Source: an uncultured Candidatus Saccharibacteria bacterium (lineage in GTDB: Bacteria; Patescibacteria; Saccharimonadia; Saccharimonadales; UBA6022). Taken from it: a stretch of 12,696 bases of DNA. The position numbers and the translations under genes were made by a program. Shown here piece by piece: positions 1 to 5,766 of this stretch (its first letter is position 1; each line of letters starts with the position of its first letter). The DNA lies in contig CAMPJF010000017.1 of assembly GCA_946886725.1 (NCBI GenBank), positions 1 to 12,696 of the forward strand, given 5' to 3'. The notes under the pieces are model-generated. The model ran no database searches, was not told the DNA's origin, and saw nothing but the letters and a program-made list of their open reading frames with translations.

Positions 1-2
1 TC

Positions 3-788
3 GCCTCTTCGCAGGTGGGAATAGTCAAGACAAAGGTCGAGCTGTCGAAAGAATTCTTTCGATTGCTATGGGCCCGCTACAGCGCACTGCGCATCGATCC
101 AAGTACGCGCATTACCCAGCGCCCGTTAACACAGGACGGCATGAAAGAAAAAGTGTTCGTCGTCATATCGGCCGAAGCGGGCCTTAGCGGCGACATCGAC
201 CAACGCCTGATTAACGTTATGCAGCGCGATTATGACGAAAAAACAACCGATATTATCGTTTTAGGCAGTCACGGTGCTAATCAGCTTACGCAACGAGAAA
301 TCCCTTACGTGCGCTTTTTTAAAGTTCCAGAAACCGATAACTACATCGATGTCAGCCCGGTCATCGAGGCCATTATGCCTTATGCCAAAGCTATTGTGTA
401 CTATGAAGAATATGTCAGTCTGGGCGTCCAAGAAATCCAGTCTATCGACCTGTTGTCCAGCGTCCAAGAAATGAGCGAAGGCGTCCAAGAAGATGCTATG
501 ACCGCCGAAGACACCATCTTCGAGCCCTCCCTCGATGAGATCGCCGATCAGATGGAAGTGACCATGATGACGCTCGCACTGAGCCAAACCATCCTCGAAT
601 CAGGCCTAGCGCAAGCCGCCAGCCGTTTTAATGCCATGGCGGTCGCCAAAAAACGTGCCGGCGAACTGCGCGGTGATTTCATGCTCGAGTTTCATCGGGC
701 CAAACGCTCCGAAAGTGACCGACGCATGCGTGAAGTAATGATCAGTATTAAAAAGAAACGCCGCCTGGCAGCAGGAGCAGAAGCATGA
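3..788 (+). CDS. atpG: F-type ATP synthase subunit gamma, 5' end outside window
   Basis: This is the central rotor shaft of the F1 sector, which couples proton flow through Fo to catalysis in alpha3beta3. The frame is open from the first bases, so the true start lies upstream; by comparison with E. coli gamma about 25 N-terminal residues are missing. An internal GTG at 15 is not the start. Two family signatures are visible: 'VVISAEAGLSGDID' (matching the usual 'VVSTDRGLCGGLN'), and a C-terminal helix with 'ESGLAQAASRFNAM' followed by a 'RAGELRGDFMLEFHRAK' stretch that matches the canonical 'ESLASEQAARMVAM...NKAR' region. The C-terminus is unusual: the usual short 'ITQELTEIVSGA' ending is replaced by a longer, strongly basic tail containing KKKRR. 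The TGA stop overlaps the ATG of atpD (ATGA). Identity rests on signatures plus operon position and is secure; the sequence is clearly diverged. Confidence 0.93.
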   Translation, partial: ASSQVGIVKTKVELSKEFFRLLWARYSALRIDPSTRITQRPLTQDGMKEKVFVVISAEAGLSGDIDQRLINVMQRDYDEKTTDIIVLGSHGANQLTQREIPYVRFFKVPETDNYIDVSPVIEAIMPYAKAIVYYEEYVSLGVQEIQSIDLLSSVQEMSEGVQEDAMTAEDTIFEPSLDEIADQMEVTMMTLALSQTILESGLAQAASRFNAMAVAKKRAGELRGDFMLEFHRAKRSESDRRMREVMISIKKKRRLAAGAEA

Positions 789-2203
789 CCACATCCGCAA
801 AACAACCAATCGGTGCTTTAGCTGGAGCAATCGAAACCTTAAAGGGCCTGACTGTCGAAGTTGCCATCCTTGGCGAGCGACCTGACGCCAAGGAACTGCT
901 CATCATCGAAGACCACCCCGAAATTTTCCTCGAGGTCAGCCATTTCAAGGGCGGCAAAGCAATCTGCGTCAACCTCGCTAATTCAACCGAACTGCGTTGC
1001 GGCCAAAAAGTATACCGCAGTAATGTCAAAGTAACTGTACCAGTCGGCCCAAAGACACTTGGTCGCGTCTTTAATGCTCTTGGTGAGCCACTCGATGAGG
1101 GCGAAGGCGTATACGATATCCGCAAAGCCATCGCCGAGCCAACCGGAACCAAAAGCTACCGCAGTAGCGCCAAATTGGAACTGCTTGAAACCGGCCTCAA
1201 GGTGATCGACTTCCTCACCCCCTTCGTCAAAGGTCGCAAAATCGGCATTGTCGGTGGTGCGGGTGTCGGCAAGACCGTCCTCACGACCGAAATGATCCAC
1301 AACGTCTCGCGAAGTGACAAAAGTCTTTCGATCTATTGTGGCGTTGGCGAACGTATCCGCGAAGGTAACGAGCTGTATGAAACACTACGCGACACCGACG
1401 TGCTCAAAAATACCGTCATGTTCTTTGGACAGATGGACAGTACGCCAGCCATCCGTTCCATGGTCGCCCCCGCCGCGGCCACTGCTGCCGAATATTTCCG
1501 TGACGAAGAAGGTCGCGACATTCTCTTCTTTGTTGACAATATCTACCGTCATATTCAGGCATTAACCGAACTCTCAACCAACATGGGCCTTGTTCCGTCA
1601 GAAGGCGGCTATTCGCCACTCGTCTTCTCCGAGCTTCGCCGGCTACAAGATCGACTGAGCTCTACCGAGCACGGCACGATCACCTCCGTCCAGGCAGTCT
1701 ACATCCCAGCAGACGACCTTTCTGACCCAGCCGTCCAAGCCATCTCACAGCAGCTAGACTCGGTCTTGGTCCTCGACCGTACCGTCGCCGAGCAGGGTAT
1801 TCGCCCGGCAGTTAACCTGCTGAAAACGACCAGCTCCTTGCTGACGCCGGAAATCGTTGGACATCGCCATTACGAACTTGCGGGACGTGTTCAGGCGATT
1901 ATGCAAAAATACGATAGCTTAAAAAACATCATCGCCATTGTCGGTGAAAACGAACTATCGCCGGCTGACCGTGCAGATTATCAGAATGCCAAAAAACTCA
2001 TCCAATTCTTCAATCAGAATTTCTCTGTTGCTGAAAAGTTTAGCGGCCTACCCGGCGAATACTACACACTCGAAGAAACGCTTGCCGGGATAGAAGCGAT
2101 CCTTGCAGGCAAAGAACTGCCGCCACATGACGATAAAGCTCACAACAAAAAGGCAGATAAAAAAGTCAAAGACAAAGAACCAGCCGAGGTGACAAAGAAA
2201 TAA
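785..2203 (+). CDS. atpD: F-type ATP synthase catalytic subunit beta (diverged)
   Basis: Catalytic subunit of F1, making or hydrolysing ATP at the cytoplasmic membrane. The ATG overlaps the gamma stop and has an AGGAG site at 773-777. The 472 residues hold an N-terminal beta-barrel (about 15-90), Walker A GGAGVGKT at 157-164 with K163 and T164, GVGERIREGNELY with catalytic E189 and R190, and FFVDNIYR with D251 and R255. 'SVQAVYIPADDLSDP' (301-315) is also canonical. Departures from the family are marked. The adenine-stacking Tyr of 'GIYPAVDPL' (E. coli Tyr331) is Arg340 in 'GIRPAVNLL'. DELSEED is NELSPAD (389-395). The usual C-terminal 'YDHLPEQAFYMVG' segment is absent, replaced by a lysine-rich, probably disordered tail (444-472). 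Phe413 and Phe419 of the adenine pocket are kept. The catalytic residues argue for an active enzyme. Confidence 0.97.
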   Translation: MTTSAKQPIGALAGAIETLKGLTVEVAILGERPDAKELLIIEDHPEIFLEVSHFKGGKAICVNLANSTELRCGQKVYRSNVKVTVPVGPKTLGRVFNALGEPLDEGEGVYDIRKAIAEPTGTKSYRSSAKLELLETGLKVIDFLTPFVKGRKIGIVGGAGVGKTVLTTEMIHNVSRSDKSLSIYCGVGERIREGNELYETLRDTDVLKNTVMFFGQMDSTPAIRSMVAPAAATAAEYFRDEEGRDILFFVDNIYRHIQALTELSTNMGLVPSEGGYSPLVFSELRRLQDRLSSTEHGTITSVQAVYIPADDLSDPAVQAISQQLDSVLVLDRTVAEQGIRPAVNLLKTTSSLLTPEIVGHRHYELAGRVQAIMQKYDSLKNIIAIVGENELSPADRADYQNAKKLIQFFNQNFSVAEKFSGLPGEYYTLEETLAGIEAILAGKELPPHDDKAHNKKADKKVKDKEPAEVTKK

Positions 2204-2466
2204 TGTCACAGTCGCAAGCAACGCTATCAGTTATTGCCCGTGCACCCTTTAACGTGTATTACGAGGGTAATGCATCGGCTGTCTCTGCCACAAATAAGGT
2301 TGGCCGCTTTGATATTTTGCCCGGTCATGCGGACTTCTTTTCGATCTTAAAATCAGATGAAATCGTCATCGACCCCGGCAATGGCGCCGATCCAGTCACG
2401 TTCCCCATTAATAATGGCATCATGACGGTTCGCGACAACGAAGTCTTATTATTCGTGGATATGTAA
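2203..2466 (+). CDS. atpC: F-type ATP synthase subunit epsilon, N-terminal domain only
   Basis: Subunit epsilon of the F1 central stalk, which joins gamma to the c-ring. The start overlaps the atpD stop as TAATG, and a GAGGTGA Shine-Dalgarno lies at 2186-2192, so translation is probably coupled. At 87 residues it covers only the N-terminal beta-sandwich; the family hallmark is 'GRFDILPGHADFFSIL' (34-49), matching the canonical 'GILPGHAPLLT'. The protein stops at 'VLLFVDM', where typical bacterial epsilon (about 130-140 residues) continues into a two-helix C-terminal domain that inhibits ATP hydrolysis. No remnant of those helices is seen after the stop, where the convergent gene begins 7 bases on, so this looks like a naturally short form and not a frameshift. 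It is the last gene of the visible atp operon. Confidence 0.9.
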   Translation: MSQSQATLSVIARAPFNVYYEGNASAVSATNKVGRFDILPGHADFFSILKSDEIVIDPGNGADPVTFPINNGIMTVRDNEVLLFVDM

Positions 2467-2473
2467 TCACGGA

Positions 2474-3529
2474 TTATTGCATGACAATATAGTCAAATGC
2501 GTACCCTGCACCAGAAATACCACTAGATATCGAACGAACCCCGATACTAAAACCGCCAGCACTACGACTGATATACAAATCGTCAACTGGCCCGCCAACA
2601 GCGGTGACGACCACTTTTGGCGTCGTGCCGTAATTCTGCCGAAACGCGATGTTTGCAAGGATACCACTTCGGTTTGCGTTTGCGCCTAGATTAACCGCAA
2701 CGGTTCCAGCCGCATCATTGCCGCTAATCGAAACAGTGTCGACCGATCCAAGCCCAGATCCTCGTCCTACGCTTGTTGCAGCCCCCCTGGTGATAATGTG
2801 ACCACCGATAGTAAGTGTCGTATCCGAAACTAGGCTACTCGCCTGAAAACTCCGCGCCGACAATGTGCCGCCAACCGCTAGGCTGCCCGTGACATTCAAA
2901 TTATTGTTGACAGTCATCAGTTGACTGACTGTTACAGGACCTTGCAGCCTTGTCGTACCAACAACCGCCAAATCACGACGCAAATTAAGGTTTGTCGTGG
3001 TCGTGTCTCCATTAACACTTAACTGCTCTAGCGACGTTTCACCGGCTTGCAAATTCGCCAGACTCGCTTCATTTGCAGAAAACCTGCTATTTAATTTCAA
3101 TTCCCCAGCAACGCTGACATCGCTGCCGATTATAACCTTACCGTTAAAGCGCGAGTTAGGATTAACAACAAGGTCAGTTCCGGAGTCGCCTACCGGATTT
3201 CGACTCACTCCCAGTGAATTCAAGACACCGGGACTAATCGTCACCTCGTCACTTAATGCGTTCGAAGCAGTCTCGCCCTGCCCCCTGACGACAAAGGTAA
3301 TAATACCCGCATTAATCGCAAGGATCGCCACGACGACCGTCAGACCAATAAAGGTCGCCTTATGACTTGGGCGATAGGTGACGTGACGCGGTCGAACAGC
3401 TGTCTTTGGCTTTGCCGTATCAGAAACATCGGGCGCGTCACCTGCGTCCTTGTGGGCCTGTGGCCGCAACTCTTCTGCGACGGGTGGCTCGGTCGATTTA
3501 TTTTTTGTTTCGGTAGGTTGGCTGGTCAT
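2474..3529 (-). CDS. membrane-anchored beta-repeat surface protein
   Basis: Not a named family I can assign. The 351-residue product has a hydrophilic, Pro/Glu/Lys-rich N-terminus (1-56), a basic 'RPSHK' just before one transmembrane segment (about 59-81), and a long extracytoplasmic part. Residues about 118-245 are short beta-strand repeats of the kind 'L-V-G-T-L' (for example 'LAVVGTTRLQGPVTV', 'NLNVTGSLAVGGTL'), as in tail-fibre shafts or bactofilin-like beta-helices. Residues about 260-351 form a separate beta-rich, cysteine-free terminal domain resembling receptor-binding ends of fibre proteins. The orientation (basic residues before the segment, no signal cleavage site) suggests N-in, C-out. 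The ATG has AGGGTGA at 3533-3539 and a promoter just upstream. It converges on atpC with 7 bases between. A surface adhesin or envelope scaffold role is inference. Confidence 0.85.
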   Translation of the reverse strand: MTSQPTETKNKSTEPPVAEELRPQAHKDAGDAPDVSDTAKPKTAVRPRHVTYRPSHKATFIGLTVVVAILAINAGIITFVVRGQGETASNALSDEVTISPGVLNSLGVSRNPVGDSGTDLVVNPNSRFNGKVIIGSDVSVAGELKLNSRFSANEASLANLQAGETSLEQLSVNGDTTTTNLNLRRDLAVVGTTRLQGPVTVSQLMTVNNNLNVTGSLAVGGTLSARSFQASSLVSDTTLTIGGHIITRGAATSVGRGSGLGSVDTVSISGNDAAGTVAVNLGANANRSGILANIAFRQNYGTTPKVVVTAVGGPVDDLYISRSAGGFSIGVRSISSGISGAGYAFDYIVMQ

Positions 3530-3553
3530 TTTTCACCCTAATTTAATTACTAT

Positions 3554-3582
3554 AGTATACCGCTTAACCTTAGCGATGGCAA
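3554..3582 (-). promoter_or_regulatory. sigma70-type promoter of the minus-strand surface gene
   Basis: On the minus strand, TTGCCA (plus-strand 3577-3582; 5/6 to TTGACA) is followed after 17 bases by TATACT (plus-strand 3554-3559; 5/6 to TATAAT). The predicted transcription start near 3547 leaves a leader of about 18 bases holding the Shine-Dalgarno AGGGTGA before the ATG ending at 3529. Confidence 0.65.
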
Positions 3583-3610
3583 ACTATTATTAACTAAGTG
3601 TCGGATTAAC

Positions 3611-3639
3611 TTGCAAATTACATCTAATTCATAAACAAT
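3611..3639 (+). promoter_or_regulatory. weak candidate promoter next to the ATG of the 3646 gene
   Basis: TTGCAA (3611-3616) and AACAAT (3634-3639) are spaced by 17 bases; each matches consensus at 4 of 6 positions. The -10-like box ends six bases before the ATG at 3646, so the transcript would begin at or near the start codon. Taken alone this is weak. It gains some weight from the same geometry at the 5767 and 7999 genes. A short AGAAG directly before the ATG is too close to be a normal Shine-Dalgarno. Confidence 0.35.
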
Positions 3640-3645
3640 AGAAGT

Positions 3646-4377
3646 ATGTCAAAGAGATTAGTGGGATGGGCAGGCTTGCTCTTAATGGGCGCTTTTTATA
3701 TTGGAGCCACAGTAACGAACGTCTCGGCTGTCGCCCCTCAGTCCAATAATTACCGGTTCGACGAAAGCACTGTGGGATCAGGCGGATTGATCCAGTCGAG
3801 TTCGGCCAACTTTCAAGGCAGTAATGCATCAGGCGATCTAGCTATCGGTAATTCCGCTTCCGAAAACTTCCAGGTCGAATCCGGCTCCCAGACCACCAAT
3901 GACCCAACATTGAAGTTTGCAATCAACACTGCTGACGCAAATTTTGGCAGCTTCTCTGCCAGCGCTCCCACCGTCGCAACAGCCACATTCTCGGTCGCCA
4001 ATTACACTTCTTATGGCTACGTTGTTCAAATCGTCGGCACACCACCAACAAACGGCAGTCATGTAATTGATCCACTTCCGATCGCAGCAACCTCGCAAAC
4101 TGGCATCGAGCAGTTTGGCGTTAACCTTGTTGCTAATACCTTACCAGTATCTGTCGGTGCCAACCCTAATAATGGTCAGTTCGGGTTTGGCGAGGCAGCC
4201 CCCAATTACGACACGTCCAACTCTTATCGCTACGTTAGTGGCGACACGATCGCCAAGGCGCCAAAAAGCTCTGGGCTAACCACCTATACGCTAAGCTATC
4301 TCGTCAATGTCGACAGCCTCACCCCCGGTGGACAATACACGAGCGATCAGACGCTGATTGTCACCGGCACCTACTAA
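3646..4377 (+). CDS. exported WxL-like surface protein (small)
   Basis: The 243-residue product has a signal peptide (hydrophobic core about 8-22, likely cleavage after 'NVSA', residue 28). Residues 35-82 contain 'NYRFDE...VGSGG...SSSANFQ...GDLAIGNSASENFQ', a repeated Tyr/Phe motif that I associate with Patescibacteria exported proteins. Residues about 88-243 form a beta-rich domain shared with the two downstream proteins: 'YTSYGYVVQIVGT', 'EQFGVNLVANT' (155-165), 'SYRYVSGDTIA' and a closing 'YTLSYLVNV...GGQYTSDQTLIV'. The same order of motifs occurs in the C-terminal halves of the 4521 and 5767 products, so the three are paralogous there. It has no cysteines, unlike those two. The ending resembles the WxL fold ('AGTYTATLTW-L') but lacks the tryptophans. 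It is probably non-covalently bound at the cell surface; the exact ligand is unknown. Confidence 0.8.
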   Translation: MSKRLVGWAGLLLMGAFYIGATVTNVSAVAPQSNNYRFDESTVGSGGLIQSSSANFQGSNASGDLAIGNSASENFQVESGSQTTNDPTLKFAINTADANFGSFSASAPTVATATFSVANYTSYGYVVQIVGTPPTNGSHVIDPLPIAATSQTGIEQFGVNLVANTLPVSVGANPNNGQFGFGEAAPNYDTSNSYRYVSGDTIAKAPKSSGLTTYTLSYLVNVDSLTPGGQYTSDQTLIVTGTY

Positions 4378-4391
4378 CTTCCGCGTACTTG

Positions 4392-4438
4392 ATTTTGTCT
4401 AATTATATGATGTTAAAATTTTGTTATTGAATTTTGTT
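4392..4438 (+). repeat. phased ATTTTGT repeats upstream of the 4521 gene promoter
   Basis: ATTTTGT occurs at 4392-4398, 4418-4424 and 4431-4437, with starts 26 and 13 bases apart. The last two belong to a longer direct repeat AATTTTGTT (4417-4425, 4430-4438), and the last copy runs into the -35 hexamer. It could be a regulator-binding array or simply AT-rich promoter-upstream DNA. Confidence 0.4.
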
Positions 4439-4465
4439 GACAGCCCATATTGCTCGTGCTATTCT
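4437..4465 (+). promoter_or_regulatory. strong promoter candidate of the 4521 gene
   Basis: A perfect TTGACA (4437-4442) is followed after 17 bases by TATTCT (4460-4465), preceded by TG at 4457-4458 (extended -10). The transcription start should fall near 4472. That leaves a leader of about 49 bases that is A-rich and has no Shine-Dalgarno before the ATG at 4521. The promoter lies inside the longest open frame, which begins at a TTG at 4434, so that longer start is excluded. Confidence 0.7.
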
Positions 4466-4520
4466 TCGTGTAAAGCTATTAAAAACAAATAAACCTAAAA
4501 AACGAAATAAATACAAAAAA

Positions 4521-5708
4521 ATGAAAACCCACCACCAATCATTTACACGTATATTCAGCGCATTCATATTAGTCGCGGCTATATTAGTACAAACATTCCA
4601 GGCATCGACCGTTTCTGCGGCGCAAATCACCGACCGTAAACTTACATTACAAGCAGGCGCAACTGACGGAGGCTCAAAACCTGGCGGTACCGTTAATCAT
4701 AAGTTCGACTTTACCGCTGCAGGTGGTACGGTTGGTTCAATTAAATTTCAGTACTGTACGACTGCCGCCCCAGTTGCAGGTGGTGTCGATTGCGATCTTC
4801 CTACCGGTTTAGTTACCACCGGCGCAACTTTAGGACCAGAAAGTGGAACAGTCACCGGATTTACAGGCATCGACAACTCGCTTAACGGTACTGTAATTAT
4901 TAGCCGCGCCGCTGCAGCTGCAGCCGCTACCGGTGCATCAAGCTATACATTAAACAGCGTCGTCAACCCAACTGACCCGGATGCTGGCGTAACAGTCGAC
5001 CCTAGCGTGACATTCTTCGTCCGAATCTCGACGCACTCAAGCCTCGATGCAACAGACGTCACCCCTGTCGACAGCGGTACAGTTACTGCAAGCACCGCAT
5101 CGCCAATCGAACTAGATGGAACTATGCCCGAGTCACTCGTCTTTTGTACCGGTGAAACAATTGGCCTAACTGGTGGCGTCCCTGACTGCGCGACCGCGAC
5201 CGATGGTGCTATCAGCTTTAACCAGCTATTCTCACCGACAGACACAGCGACAGCGACATCACAGATGGTCGCATCAACCAACGCCGGGGCTGGATACGCA
5301 ATCGCCGTTCATGGTACAACGCTCACCTCAGGATCTAACACAATTGCACCTATCGGTGCGACCGCAGCGGGTATCCGCGGTGTCAGCCAATTCGGGCTTA
5401 ACTTAAAGGCTAATACAACCGCCACATCGACCGTCGCAATCGGCGAAGAGGTTGCCGTACCTTCCAACGGCACAAACTACCGTGGTCAAGCGACTAATGA
5501 CTATAAGGTTATCGACAACTTCAAGTTTGTAAGTGGCAATATCGTCGCCAACAGTGCCAGCAATGGCATCGATGCAGACGCTATCGATACACCTGGCGGA
5601 TCGGACGCCCAAATCTTTACGGTATCCTACATGGTGAACGTACCTGGTAGCCAACCTGCCGGTACCTACACTACGACTCTGACCTACATCTGTACTCCAA
5701 CATTCTAG
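4521..5708 (+). CDS. exported WxL-like surface protein, paralogue 1
   Basis: I chose ATG 4521 (395 residues) over an in-frame TTG at 4434: the promoter lies inside the longer form, and from 4521 the protein begins with a proper signal peptide (core 11-25, cleavage near VSA/AQ at 33-34). The mature N-terminal domain starts 'AQITDRKLTLQAG' and contains 'GSIKFQYC', C79 and C91. A linker has seven alanines (130-136). After 'MPESLVFCTG' (C209) and 'VPDC' (C223) comes the C-terminal domain with 'NQLFSPTDTATATSQM', 'QFGLNLKANTT' (290-300), 'FKFVSGN' and the ending 'AGTYTTTLTYICTPTF' (C391). The ending and the partner DUF916 gene suggest a diverged WxL-type domain, though the tryptophans are missing. 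Five cysteines are conserved with the next gene. No Shine-Dalgarno is present. Expected outside the membrane; function beyond surface binding is unknown. Confidence 0.82.
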   Translation: MKTHHQSFTRIFSAFILVAAILVQTFQASTVSAAQITDRKLTLQAGATDGGSKPGGTVNHKFDFTAAGGTVGSIKFQYCTTAAPVAGGVDCDLPTGLVTTGATLGPESGTVTGFTGIDNSLNGTVIISRAAAAAAATGASSYTLNSVVNPTDPDAGVTVDPSVTFFVRISTHSSLDATDVTPVDSGTVTASTASPIELDGTMPESLVFCTGETIGLTGGVPDCATATDGAISFNQLFSPTDTATATSQMVASTNAGAGYAIAVHGTTLTSGSNTIAPIGATAAGIRGVSQFGLNLKANTTATSTVAIGEEVAVPSNGTNYRGQATNDYKVIDNFKFVSGNIVANSASNGIDADAIDTPGGSDAQIFTVSYMVNVPGSQPAGTYTTTLTYICTPTF

Positions 5709-5730
5709 TGTAAGATATTTCACAATTTCG

Positions 5731-5760
5731 TTGACTACAGTTTAGCGCTTATGCTACAAT
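5731..5760 (+). promoter_or_regulatory. promoter abutting the ATG of the 5767 gene (leaderless geometry)
   Basis: TTGACT (5731-5736; 5/6) and TACAAT (5755-5760; 5/6) are 18 bases apart, with the extended -10 TG at 5752-5753. Only six bases (CCTCAC) separate the -10 box from the ATG at 5767, so transcription should begin on or beside the start codon. No Shine-Dalgarno is present. It would drive the 5767 and 6904 genes together. Confidence 0.7.
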
Positions 5761-5766
5761 CCTCAC

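Noticed and set aside
15..17. GTG as start of ATP synthase gamma
   Set aside because: The frame is open upstream of it and the family has about 25 more N-terminal residues, so the gene is simply cut by the window edge.
748..1300. Minus-strand open frames opposite atpD
   Set aside because: They overlap a fully conserved catalytic subunit and show no recognisable protein features, so they are shadows of its codon usage.
2455..2480. Intrinsic terminator between atpC and the convergent gene
   Set aside because: No stem-loop followed by a T-run could be found on either strand in or beside the 7-base gap.
2997..3365. 122-residue plus-strand frame opposite the minus-strand surface gene
   Set aside because: The minus-strand gene has a promoter, a Shine-Dalgarno, a membrane segment and coherent repeats. 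The opposite frame has none of these.
4908..4928. Poly-alanine run in paralogue 1 as a phase-variable repeat
   Set aside because: The codons are mixed (GCC, GCT, GCA), so there is no uniform nucleotide repeat prone to slippage.
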